Notes under the pieces: generated by a model
Database searches by the model: none
Told to the model about the DNA's origin: nothing
What the model saw: the letters and a program-made list of their open reading frames with translations, nothing else
Shown here: one piece after another, positions 1-6,142 of the stretch
Numbering within the stretch: the stretch's first letter is position 1
Layout: each line of letters begins with the position of its first letter
NCBI GenBank assembly: GCA_023410025.1
Contig: JAEYQM010000029.1
Coordinates: 1 to 10,996, forward strand
Direction: 5' to 3'
Source of the DNA: Bacillota bacterium
GTDB taxonomy: Bacteria; Bacillota_I; Bacilli_A; ML615J-28; CAG-698
Length of the DNA stretch: 10,996 nucleotides
Made by a program: the position numbers and the translations under genes

Positions 1-1
1 T

Positions 2-127
2 CGATTTGATATAAATAAAAGATCATTAGAACTGTTATTTAGAGGCAGTTCAAATCAAAGAATTATTGATATGAAAAAAACTATTAAAACAAATAATATT
101 GTTTTAAAAGACTTTTCAATATATTAA
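2..127 (+). CDS. C-terminal fragment of an unrecognised protein
   Basis: This is the only plus-strand frame open from the window edge; the other two meet stops within the first 15 bases. It gives 41 residues, basic and rich in Ile, Lys and Asn, and ends at TAA (125-127). The visible end contains a short stretch reading SLELLFRGSSNQRIIDMKK. I do not recognise the family, and there are too few residues for a domain call. A perfect 11-bp hairpin about 65 bases downstream could end its transcript, which supports a real gene ending here. The start and most of the protein lie outside the window. Confidence 0.55.
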   Translation, partial: RFDINKRSLELLFRGSSNQRIIDMKKTIKTNNIVLKDFSIY

Positions 128-192
128 GTATTTCATAAAAATTATAAATTAGTTTTTTTAAAACTGTTTAGTATTAATTACCAATAAATATT

Positions 193-240
193 AAAAGCAA
201 GAATAAATAATTGAATACAATGTTTTTCTTGCTTTTCATT
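193..240 (+). terminator. Hairpin terminator after the first gene
   Basis: A perfect 11-bp stem pairs AAAAGCAAGAA (193-203) with TTCTTGCTTTT (226-236) around a 22-base loop. The right arm ends in TTTT followed by CATTT. The A-rich left arm and T-rich right arm would let it work in both directions. The loop is long for an intrinsic terminator, so confidence is moderate. Confidence 0.55.
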
Positions 241-281
241 TAAATAAAAAAGTAAGCGTTTTAAAATCTATTGTATTTAGA

Positions 282-299
282 ATCTAACTGATAATAGAA
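282..299 (+). repeat. 18-bp inverted repeat, left copy
   Basis: ATCTAACTGATAATAGAA at 282-299 is the exact reverse complement of 626-643. The match stops at both ends (bases 281 and 300 do not pair with 644 and 625). The two copies face inward and bracket the 54-codon gene. The GATAAT in this copy also pairs with ATTATC at 301-306 as a local 6-bp hairpin. No target-site duplication is visible outside the copies. Confidence 0.8.
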
Positions 300-310
300 A
301 ATTATCGTAA

Positions 311-339
311 AAATAAAAAAATCACCGCTATTGCGATGA
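311..339 (-). terminator. Leftward-facing intrinsic terminator without a gene
   Basis: Read on the minus strand, TCATCGC (339-333) pairs with GCGGTGA (328-322) through one U-G wobble around an AATA loop. It is followed by seven T (321-315), then ATTT. This has classic intrinsic terminator form in the minus direction only. No convincing minus-strand gene lies to its right; only a transcript antisense to the 54-codon gene could use it. Confidence 0.55.
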
Positions 340-361
340 CTTTACAAATATGTTTTAATAT

Positions 362-389
362 TTGTCGCAAATATATTATAACATATAGT
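362..389 (+). promoter_or_regulatory. Possible promoter of the 54-codon gene
   Basis: TTGTCG (362-367), a 16-base spacer and TATAGT (384-389) resemble a housekeeping sigma promoter. The -35 box overlaps the right arm of the 344-365 hairpin. A start near 396 would leave a leader of about 35 bases containing the ribosome-binding site AAAGGAG at 419-425. Other weak -10-like AT motifs lie nearby, so this is tentative. Confidence 0.35.
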
Positions 390-429
390 GTATGTATAAG
401 CAAGGAAAAAGTGGTGGGAAAGGAGAAAA

Positions 430-594
430 ATGCGTAAGACTGTAAAAACTGGTGAAAGAGTTCCAAAATCAGGACAATATCGTCCAGTTGGTGGAAATAG
501 TGAATATACATTTGTAAAAGATAACAAAGTCCCACCTACACCATATGGAAAAACCAAATTTGTCTTAGTAGATGAAACTAAGCATAAGAATTAA
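430..594 (+). CDS. YjzC-like small protein, 54 residues
   Basis: ATG at 430 follows AAAGGAG (419-425), and the frame ends at TAA (592-594). The 54-residue product starts MRKTVKTGERVPKSGQY and continues with PVGG, a VPPTP segment near residues 34-38, and a basic end with the motif LVDETKHK. The arrangement GE..P.SGQY..VG, then PPTP, then LVD.TKH matches small Bacillota proteins usually annotated YjzC-like. Their biochemical function is unknown to me. There is no signal peptide or membrane segment, so it is probably cytosolic. It sits inside a perfect 18-bp inverted repeat (282-299 and 626-643). No terminator separates it from the KTSC-like gene 72 bases downstream, so the two may be cotranscribed. 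The coding call rests on the ribosome-binding site and the family-like pattern; the exact family is from memory. Confidence 0.75.
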   Translation: MRKTVKTGERVPKSGQYRPVGGNSEYTFVKDNKVPPTPYGKTKFVLVDETKHKN

Positions 595-625
595 CATTTA
601 AATTAATTGAATAAGTAAATAACCA

Positions 626-643
626 TTCTATTATCAGTTAGAT
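626..643 (-). repeat. 18-bp inverted repeat, right copy
   Basis: TTCTATTATCAGTTAGAT is the exact reverse complement of 282-299, 326 bases away. This copy lies between the 54-codon gene and the KTSC-like gene, 23 bases upstream of the latter's start codon. It overlaps the palindrome at 629-647. Confidence 0.8.
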
Positions 644-647
644 AATA
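629..647. promoter_or_regulatory. Operator-like palindrome before the KTSC-like gene
   Basis: TATTATC (629-635) and GATAATA (641-647) are perfect inverted 7-mers around AGTTA. The palindrome abuts and overlaps a TATAAT (646-651) just before the ribosome-binding site AAAGGAG (654-660). No good -35 box stands 16-18 bases upstream of that TATAAT, and a start there would fall inside the ribosome-binding site. The site may therefore be an operator or RNA hairpin in an operon rather than a promoter. Confidence 0.4.
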
Positions 648-666
648 TAATAGAAAGGAGATATTT

Positions 667-891
667 ATGACAAGATATTTAAACAAAAATGGTAATTCGG
701 GTGTCTTAATGTATGAAATACATAAAGATTATATGGATGTAATGTTCAATAATAATACTGTATACCGTTATTCTAATATAATACCAGGACAACATGAATT
801 AGACATGATGAAATCTTTGGCAATCTGTGGATCTGGATTATGTAGATATATTAGTAAAAATGTTGGAAGGAACTACGCAAGAAAATTGTGA
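667..891 (+). CDS. KTSC-like domain protein, 74 residues
   Basis: ATG at 667 follows a strong AAAGGAG, and the frame ends at TGA. The whole protein looks like one KTSC-type domain, the small fold also found at the C-terminus of some lysyl-tRNA synthetases. Visible family features are the N-terminal GNSGV turn, a strand ending in VMFNNNTVYRY (the 'F.nG..Y.Y' pattern), a helix with MKSLA (residues 48-52), the GSGL turn and the terminal IS.NV..NYA. Free-standing KTSC proteins have no established function that I know. There are no membrane segments. It may share a transcript with the YjzC-like gene and is closed by the hairpin at 942-975. Confidence is high that this is a gene and moderate for the family. 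Confidence 0.8.
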   Translation: MTRYLNKNGNSGVLMYEIHKDYMDVMFNNNTVYRYSNIIPGQHELDMMKSLAICGSGLCRYISKNVGRNYARKL

Positions 892-941
892 TAATTACTT
901 TTAATGCTGACATTTTTATTTTAAAATTTTGATCTTTAAAG

Positions 942-975
942 CATCATTTACATTAAATGTATTTGATGTTTTTTT
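942..975 (+). terminator. Intrinsic terminator after the KTSC-like gene
   Basis: CATCA-tt-TACAT (942-953) pairs with ATGTA-tt-TGATG (957-968) around a TAA loop, with one T-T internal mismatch pair. Seven T follow (969-975). This is a textbook intrinsic terminator, 50 bases after the TGA stop. Confidence 0.8.
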
Positions 976-1052
976 ATATTTAATAAATTTTTTCTTATGT
1001 ATATTTCTTATATAAAATGAATATTATTTATCGAGTTAGGGTCGGTGATAAT

Positions 1053-3575
1053 ATGAAAAATATTCATAATCTAGAAATAGAACAAGTCTATAAAATACTA
1101 AATAGTAGTGTTGATGGACTAACAGAAAAACAAGTAAAGGCATTACAAAAAAAACACGGTCTAAATGAAATTAATGAATATGAAAAGAAAAGTAAAGCAA
1201 GAATGTTTTTAGAACAATTTGAAGACTTTCTTGTTATTATATTAATTGCATCTGCATTTATTTCAATGATAATTGGTGAGATTGCCTCCACAATTGTTAT
1301 TTTTTTTGTTATAATACTAAATTCTTTTTTAGGAACATACCAGCAAAGTAAGTCTCAAAAGTCACTAGAAGCTTTAAAAGTATTATCAAGCCCAACAGTT
1401 ACAGTTATTAGAGATAAACAAAAACTTTTAATTCATGCTAGTCATTTAGTTGTTGGTGATATTGTTTTATTATCAACAGGAGATATGATTAGTGCAGATG
1501 GAAGAATAATTAATTCTGATAATTTGGAAGTAAATGAATCTTCCCTAACAGGTGAATCAGTTCCAGTTTATAAGGCTGATAAACGCATTGAAAAAGAAAA
1601 TATTGTCTTGTCTGAAAAGATAAATATGCTTTATGCTGGAACATATATCACTAGAGGAAGTGGGTTGTATGTTGTAACTTCCATTGGCATGGATACAGAA
1701 ATTGGGAAAATAGCTAAAGAGATTTCAACAACTAAAAATCGAAAAACGCCTCTACAAAGTAGTTTAGATGAATTTAGTAGATTACTTGCTACTATAATAA
1801 TTATAATTTGTGTTATTGTATTTTTATTGGGACTTAAGAATAAAGTTGATTTTTTAGATTCGTTGATGTTTGCAGTTGCTTTAGCTGTTGCTGCCATACC
1901 TGAAGCTTTAAGTACAATTGTTGTAATTGTCCTTGCCATTGGTACTGAAAGAATGGCAAAAGAGAATGCAATAATTAAAGAGTTAAAATCAGTTGAATCA
2001 TTAGGATGTATTAATTATATATGTACTGATAAGACAGGTACTCTAACAGAAAACAAAATGGTAGTTAATTCTATTAAATATATTGGATCAAAAGAATTAT
2101 TCTATAAATGCTTATACAATACATGTCGTGATAATGGATTTTCTGAAAAAGCTATTAATGAATATTTAGAAAAAGAAAATTATTATAATAATGATGAATT
2201 AATAGATACAATTGAATTTACTTCATCAAGAAAAATGATGAGTGCTCTATATAAAGAAAATATGCAATTATATGTATATTCAAAGGGAGCAGGAGAAGTT
2301 ATTTTAAAAAAAGTAAATTATATTAAAGAAAACAATTTGATTAAGATTGCTACTCCTGATATTATATCGTCAATTACAAAAGAAATAGATGACATTAGTA
2401 ATAAAGGATTTCGTGTTTTAGTTTTTGCATATAAAGACATGAAGTATACAAAAAAAATAACCGAAGAAGATGAAAATGAATTTATTTATCTTGGTTATGT
2501 AGCTTTATATGATCCAATTAGAAAAGAAGCATATCAGGCGGTAAGAGATGCCAAGAATGCGGGTATTAATGTTATTATGTTAACAGGTGATCATAAAAAT
2601 ACAGCAACTTATATTGCAAGAGAACTTGGTATTTTAGATGAAAATGATATAGTAATGAATGGTGATGAACTTGATAAAATAAGTGATCGTAAATTAAAAG
2701 AAATTATTACTAATATTAAAGTATATTCTAGATTAACTCCTCATCATAAACTAAGAATAGTTAAGGCTTTGCAAGAAAAAAAAGGAATTGTGGCTATGAC
2801 AGGTGATGGAATTAATGATGCCCCCGCCTTAAAAAATGCTGACATAGGAATATCGATGGGTCAAAATGGAACTGAGGTTGCAAAAGAAGCTTCATCAATG
2901 ATATTAACTGATGATAATTTTAGCACAATAATAAAAGCAATTTCTAATGGTAGAAATGTCTATCAAAATATTCAAAATGCCATTAGGTTTTTATTAAGTG
3001 GTAATTTTGCTGGAATATTAGTAGTTTTAATAGCATCATTTTTAAACCTTCCTTTACCATTCCTAGCTGTTCATTTATTATTTATAAATTTACTAACGGA
3101 TAGTCTACCAGCCATTTCAATTGGAATGGAAGATGGAAATAATAAGGATTTATTAAAAAAATCCCCTCGTAAAAAAGACGAACCATTATTCACCAAGCGT
3201 TTAATAATTAAAGTTTTTATAGAAGGGATTTTACTAGCATTTTTCATATTTTATGGGTATTTAATAGGATTAAATTCAGGAATTACTGTAGCTAGAACAA
3301 TGGCTTTTTCGATTTTATGTTTAGGTAGATTATTCCATAGTTTTAATTGTGTTCGTGCTAAATCAATCTTCACATGTAAATTTAATAACATGTATTTAAT
3401 ATATTCAGTGTTAATCGGTGTTGTATTAATAATGTTAGTATTAAAAGTACCATTCTTAAATGAATTAATCAGTGTATCATTTTTATCAACACGACAAATT
3501 TTTACTGTATTTTTGCTTTCTTTACTGCCAACCTTTATTCTCCAAAGTCTAAAGATAATAAAATATGCTAACTAA
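1053..3575 (+). CDS. P-type Ca2+-ATPase, type IIA (SERCA/LMCA1-like)
   Basis: An 840-residue ion pump that exports Ca2+ across the cytoplasmic membrane using ATP. Visible marks are the actuator-domain TGES (166-169), the M4 PEAL motif with Glu284, the phosphorylation site DKTGTLT (Asp326), TGDH, GDGINDAP (584-591), and C-terminal helices M5-M10. Compared with SERCA, the site II residues are kept: Glu284 for E309, Asn679 and Asp683 for N796 and D800. Site I is lost: the E771 position is Gly or Ala near 653-654, and E908 is Arg759. This matches the one-site Listeria pump LMCA1, so one Ca2+ per ATP with proton counter-transport is inferred. An in-frame ATG exists at 1017, but nothing resembling a ribosome-binding site precedes it. 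A TATAAA at 1011-1016 would place the transcript start after it. The 1053 ATG follows GGTGATAAT, nearly the same context as the gltX start. Another P-type specificity cannot be wholly excluded. Confidence 0.92.
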   Translation: MKNIHNLEIEQVYKILNSSVDGLTEKQVKALQKKHGLNEINEYEKKSKARMFLEQFEDFLVIILIASAFISMIIGEIASTIVIFFVIILNSFLGTYQQSKSQKSLEALKVLSSPTVTVIRDKQKLLIHASHLVVGDIVLLSTGDMISADGRIINSDNLEVNESSLTGESVPVYKADKRIEKENIVLSEKINMLYAGTYITRGSGLYVVTSIGMDTEIGKIAKEISTTKNRKTPLQSSLDEFSRLLATIIIIICVIVFLLGLKNKVDFLDSLMFAVALAVAAIPEALSTIVVIVLAIGTERMAKENAIIKELKSVESLGCINYICTDKTGTLTENKMVVNSIKYIGSKELFYKCLYNTCRDNGFSEKAINEYLEKENYYNNDELIDTIEFTSSRKMMSALYKENMQLYVYSKGAGEVILKKVNYIKENNLIKIATPDIISSITKEIDDISNKGFRVLVFAYKDMKYTKKITEEDENEFIYLGYVALYDPIRKEAYQAVRDAKNAGINVIMLTGDHKNTATYIARELGILDENDIVMNGDELDKISDRKLKEIITNIKVYSRLTPHHKLRIVKALQEKKGIVAMTGDGINDAPALKNADIGISMGQNGTEVAKEASSMILTDDNFSTIIKAISNGRNVYQNIQNAIRFLLSGNFAGILVVLIASFLNLPLPFLAVHLLFINLLTDSLPAISIGMEDGNNKDLLKKSPRKKDEPLFTKRLIIKVFIEGILLAFFIFYGYLIGLNSGITVARTMAFSILCLGRLFHSFNCVRAKSIFTCKFNNMYLIYSVLIGVVLIMLVLKVPFLNELISVSFLSTRQIFTVFLLSLLPTFILQSLKIIKYAN

Positions 3576-3592
3576 AATTAGTTAGCATTTTT
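3565..3592. terminator. Bidirectional terminator, Ca2+-ATPase / coaD
   Basis: ATGCTAACT (3565-3573) pairs perfectly with AGTTAGCAT (3580-3588) around AAAATT. T-runs follow on both strands (TTTT then AATC on plus; ATATTTTATT on minus). The stem contains the last codons of both converging genes, whose stop codons (3573-3575 and 3580-3578) are only two bases apart. Confidence 0.85.
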
Positions 3593-4063
3593 AATCTTTT
3601 CTATAATTCTTTCTTCTAAACCTTCAGGAACATAATTCTTAATACTACCACCAAATAATACTAATTCTTTGATTGATGTACTTGATAAGAATAAATTATC
3701 TGCTGATGGAAAGAAAATAACAGTATCAATGTTTTTATCCATTGAACGGTTAAATGTAAATAAAGTAATTTCACTTTGATAGTCAATAAAATTACGTAAA
3801 CCACGGATAATTACTTTAGCATTCTTTTCTCTTGCATAGTTTAAAACTAGTGATTTGCTTGCTTCAACTGTTACATTAGGTAAATCTTTAGTTGCAATTT
3901 TAAGCATTTCAACTCTTTCTTCAACTGAAAATATATATTTTTTATTTAGATTAATCGAAACTAATACATATATATGATCAAAAATCTTAGAAGCTCTTTG
4001 GATTATATCTAAGTGTCCATTTGATACAGGATCAAAAGATCCTGGGTAAATTGCTATGTTCAT
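3578..4063 (-). CDS. coaD: Pantetheine-phosphate adenylyltransferase
   Basis: CoaD transfers AMP from ATP to 4'-phosphopantetheine, the fourth step of coenzyme A synthesis, in the cytosol. The 161-residue length is standard. It shows the nucleotidyltransferase start YPGSFDP (6-12), the (T/H)xGH motif as SNGH (14-17), Lys42, RGLR (87-90) and the closing SSTSI (127-131). Ser14 replaces the usual Thr of TxGH, a mild change that keeps a hydroxyl. The frame is open upstream to another ATG (4088-4090), but that would lie inside the predicted -10 box. The start at 4063 is preceded by GAGGTG and matches the family's N-terminus. The gene is alone on its strand, converges on the Ca2+-ATPase with a shared terminator, and has its own promoter at 4082-4110. 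Confidence 0.95.
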   Translation of the reverse strand: MNIAIYPGSFDPVSNGHLDIIQRASKIFDHIYVLVSINLNKKYIFSVEERVEMLKIATKDLPNVTVEASKSLVLNYAREKNAKVIIRGLRNFIDYQSEITLFTFNRSMDKNIDTVIFFPSADNLFLSSTSIKELVLFGGSIKNYVPEGLEERIIEKIKNAN

Positions 4064-4081
4064 AATAACACCTCTGTAATT

Positions 4082-4110
4082 AGTATACATTAAAATATAA
4101 AAAAAATCAA
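4082..4110 (-). promoter_or_regulatory. coaD promoter
   Basis: On the minus strand, TTGATT (4110-4105), a 17-base spacer and TATACT (4087-4082) form a near-consensus housekeeping promoter. Transcription would start near 4075, leaving a leader of about 12 bases with the GAGGTG ribosome-binding site. This also rules out the upstream in-frame ATG as the start. Confidence 0.7.
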
Positions 4111-4177
4111 TTTTTATTGTTTTTATTAGGAAAAAGTAAATATTTATGATATAATAAATACATATAATAATTTTGTT

Positions 4178-4206
4178 TTGACATGCTTTACAATTTATAG
4201 TATTAT
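4178..4206 (+). promoter_or_regulatory. Promoter of the ABC transporter gene
   Basis: Consensus TTGACA (4178-4183), a 17-base spacer and TATTAT (4201-4206). The start would be near 4213, so the AAAGGAG ribosome-binding site (4213-4219) lies at the very 5' end of a leader of about 15 bases. A second, extended -10 (TG at 4147-4148, TATAAT at 4150-4155) lies upstream and could give a longer transcript. Confidence 0.7.
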
Positions 4207-4227
4207 ATATAGAAAGGAGTAGAGGTT

Positions 4228-5973
4228 ATGAATTCAAAAAGTATAATTAAAAATATAATATTATCTCGAAAAAACTTAATTGTATCATTGTCTTTGATGA
4301 TTGTTGTAACGGTTGCATTTCGTATTCTTAATCCGCTGCTTTTAAGACATGTTGTTAATAAGGTTATTGAAAATGATGCACAGTCAGGAGAAATCATCTT
4401 TTTTAGTGTTTTAGTTTTAACGCTTACTTTTCTTACATTCGTATTAGAAGCAAGAAGGGTTACTAAAGCTAGTACTCTTGGTGGTGATATATCTTCAGCT
4501 TTAAGTGAAAAAGCTTATTCAGCAATACTACGTTCTGAGCTTCTAGATTTTAATAAATTAGATCAAGAAACAACTATGAAGAGAATTATGAATGATACTG
4601 AAGAAATCGGGACTAAATATTTTGGAAGAAACCTTATTCCATTTGTTCATGAATCGTTAATATTTATGGGATTATTAATTAGTTTAGCAACTATTGGCCC
4701 ATGGTATTTCTTAATCACTCTGTTAACATTACCACCTTATTATTTACTTGTTCGTTATATCAAAAAGATGTTGAATAAGAGTGCAGAGAATTCAAAACAA
4801 ATATTAGAACAACAAAGTCAAATTTTAAATGAAAACTTTGGTAAACTAAAAAATATAAAATTATATAATGGAATTAAAGCTGAAGAAGAAAGATATTCAA
4901 AATTAGTTCAAAAAATTGAAAAGAATAATAGTAAGGATTACTCACTAAAAAATTATAGTTATGGATTTGCTAGTAGTTTCTTAGTTGATATTATATTCTC
5001 AATTATAATTTGGGTTGGAGCTTTTGCATTGCTTGGAAAAAACGCCACTTCACAAATCGGAACAATTCTTGTATCGTTTATTATTATTCCTCAAATCTTT
5101 AATTCATTTAGTAAAATTCAAGATTTAAAAATTCATCCAGAAAATATCCAACAGTATATTACTCAACTTGATGAAATATACTCATTAAAACCTGAAAATA
5201 GAGCTGATACAGTTCAACAGCTTGATGAAATTTATTCATTAAAATTTAAAGATGTTTGTTTTGATTATGGTCAAGGTTCAACATTTGAATTGGATACAAT
5301 TAATTTTGAAATTAAAAAGGGTGAAAAATTAGGTATATTAGGTTTGGGTAATAGTGGTAAAACAACAATTGCTGATTTAATGACTAAAATAATCAGGCCA
5401 AAACAAGGTAGTGTTTTACTAAATAACTGCGATTTAAATAAAATTAATTCTTATTATTTACGTGAATTAATTTCTGTTATTCCTCAAAATATTAAATTAA
5501 TTAATGACACTATTCAAAACAATGTCACTTATCCATTACCATTTGATGAATATAAATATAATGATGCTTTAAATAAAACAAATTTAAAACCAATCATTTC
5601 AAGATTAGAAGCTAGAGATCAAACATTAATTACTGATGATTCTAAATTATTAACAGAATCAGAAAGTCAATTAATTGCGATAGCTAATGCTTTCTATAAA
5701 GATTCTAAAATTTTCTTACTTGATGAAGCAACTTCTAAGTTTGATCAAAAAACTGAAAATGAAATAATGGAAGAAGTATACAAATTAAAAAATAAGATTA
5801 TTCTTATTATGTCTAATAGAATTCATAATTTAGTTAATTGCGATAAAATTATTGTATTAAATAATGGACGTATTCTAGAGTATGGTAAAACATCAGAATT
5901 ATTATCTGATCAAAAATCAACATTTGCAAGAATGGTTAAAGATTTAGATCAAACTAAAAGTAAAGTTGTATAG
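4228..5973 (+). CDS. ABC exporter half-transporter with degenerate NBD
   Basis: A 581-residue fusion of a six-helix exporter domain (helices near 15-35, 53-73, 137-158, 160-177, 247-268 and 276-296) and a nucleotide-binding domain (about 340-575), the layout of MsbA/BmrA-type half-transporters. Walker A is GLGNSGKT (372-379), the Q-loop Gln is 420, and Walker B ends in Asp499 with the catalytic Glu500. Two sites are abnormal. The LSGGQ signature reads LTESE (475-479), and the H-loop His is Asn530. Such changes are known from the degenerate half of heterodimeric exporters, but no partner ABC gene is adjacent. The substrate is unknown. An 18-residue tandem duplication (QLDEIYSLK twice) lies in the linker between the two domains. 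The gene has a strong promoter and AAAGGAG ribosome-binding site and is closed by its own terminator, so it is probably a single-gene unit. Confidence 0.9.
   Translation: MNSKSIIKNIILSRKNLIVSLSLMIVVTVAFRILNPLLLRHVVNKVIENDAQSGEIIFFSVLVLTLTFLTFVLEARRVTKASTLGGDISSALSEKAYSAILRSELLDFNKLDQETTMKRIMNDTEEIGTKYFGRNLIPFVHESLIFMGLLISLATIGPWYFLITLLTLPPYYLLVRYIKKMLNKSAENSKQILEQQSQILNENFGKLKNIKLYNGIKAEEERYSKLVQKIEKNNSKDYSLKNYSYGFASSFLVDIIFSIIIWVGAFALLGKNATSQIGTILVSFIIIPQIFNSFSKIQDLKIHPENIQQYITQLDEIYSLKPENRADTVQQLDEIYSLKFKDVCFDYGQGSTFELDTINFEIKKGEKLGILGLGNSGKTTIADLMTKIIRPKQGSVLLNNCDLNKINSYYLRELISVIPQNIKLINDTIQNNVTYPLPFDEYKYNDALNKTNLKPIISRLEARDQTLITDDSKLLTESESQLIAIANAFYKDSKIFLLDEATSKFDQKTENEIMEEVYKLKNKIILIMSNRIHNLVNCDKIIVLNNGRILEYGKTSELLSDQKSTFARMVKDLDQTKSKVV
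5167..5244 (+). repeat. 54-base tandem duplication in the ABC linker
   Basis: Bases 5167-5190 and 5221-5244 match at 22 of 24 positions; both begin CTTGATGAAAT and end TTCATTAAAA or CTCATTAAAA. The offset is 54 bases, or 18 codons. In protein this gives QLDEIYSLK twice, just before the first strand of the nucleotide-binding domain. The two base differences are silent (ATA/ATT and TAC/TAT). Confidence 0.75.
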
Positions 5974-5975
5974 TT

Positions 5976-6006
5976 AATGGGTGAATATTCCACCCATTTT
6001 TTATTT
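5976..6006 (+). terminator. Intrinsic terminator after the ABC gene
   Basis: AATGGGTG (5976-5983) pairs perfectly with CACCCATT (5991-5998) around AATATTC, followed by a T-rich run. It begins two bases after the TAG stop. Confidence 0.85.
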
Positions 6007-6044
6007 ATTTATTTTTAAATATACTAATGAAATATTATAAAATA

Positions 6045-6053
6045 TGTTATAAT
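6045..6053 (+). promoter_or_regulatory. Extended -10 promoter of the surface protein gene
   Basis: TGTTATAAT (6045-6053) is an extended -10 box (TGn-TATAAT). No good -35 box is present, as is common for this type. A start near 6060 leaves a leader of about 83 bases. The leader has a small AT hairpin, AAATAT/ATATTT (6111-6126), directly before the unusually G-rich ribosome-binding site AGGGGGAGA (6127-6135). I recognise no riboswitch in it. Confidence 0.5.
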
Positions 6054-6142
6054 ACGGATGAATGTTGAAAACAATTAGGGAAGTTAGGATAAGCACAATA
6101 AAACATTTTTAAATATAATAATATTTAGGGGGAGATATTATA

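Larger units (their letters stand above)
128..429. other. 302-base non-coding stretch
   Basis: I see no credible gene on either strand here. In order, it holds the hairpin at 193-236, the left copy of an 18-bp inverted repeat (282-299), a small hairpin GATAAT/ATTATC (290-306), a leftward-facing terminator (311-339), and a perfect 8-bp hairpin ACAAATAT/ATATTTGT (344-365) with a 6-base loop. The last part is the likely promoter and leader of the 54-codon gene. The reading frames on the minus strand lack a ribosome-binding site and mirror the plus-strand gene, so I treat them as antisense artefacts. Confidence 0.6.

Noticed and set aside
302..557. Minus-strand reading frames of 71 and 77 codons
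   Set aside because: They overlap the 54-codon plus-strand gene, lack ribosome-binding sites, and one begins at TTG. The plus-strand gene has AAAGGAG and a family-like sequence.
1017..1052. Upstream start giving a 12-residue longer Ca2+-ATPase
   Set aside because: It has no ribosome-binding site and overlaps a probable -10 box; the 1053 ATG has a better context and a normal family N-terminus.
4064..4090. Nine-residue N-terminal extension of CoaD
   Set aside because: Its ATG falls within the spacer next to the predicted -10 box, so it would not be in the mRNA. The family starts at the MNIAIYPGSFDP methionine.
4064..4227. tRNA or small RNA gene between coaD and the ABC gene
   Set aside because: The stretch is nearly all A and T with promoter motifs only; no cloverleaf or stable stem is seen.
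6054..6142. Riboswitch or T-box in the leader of the surface protein gene
   Set aside because: Apart from a small AT hairpin, I could not find a conserved aptamer core, T-box sequence or terminator/antiterminator pair.
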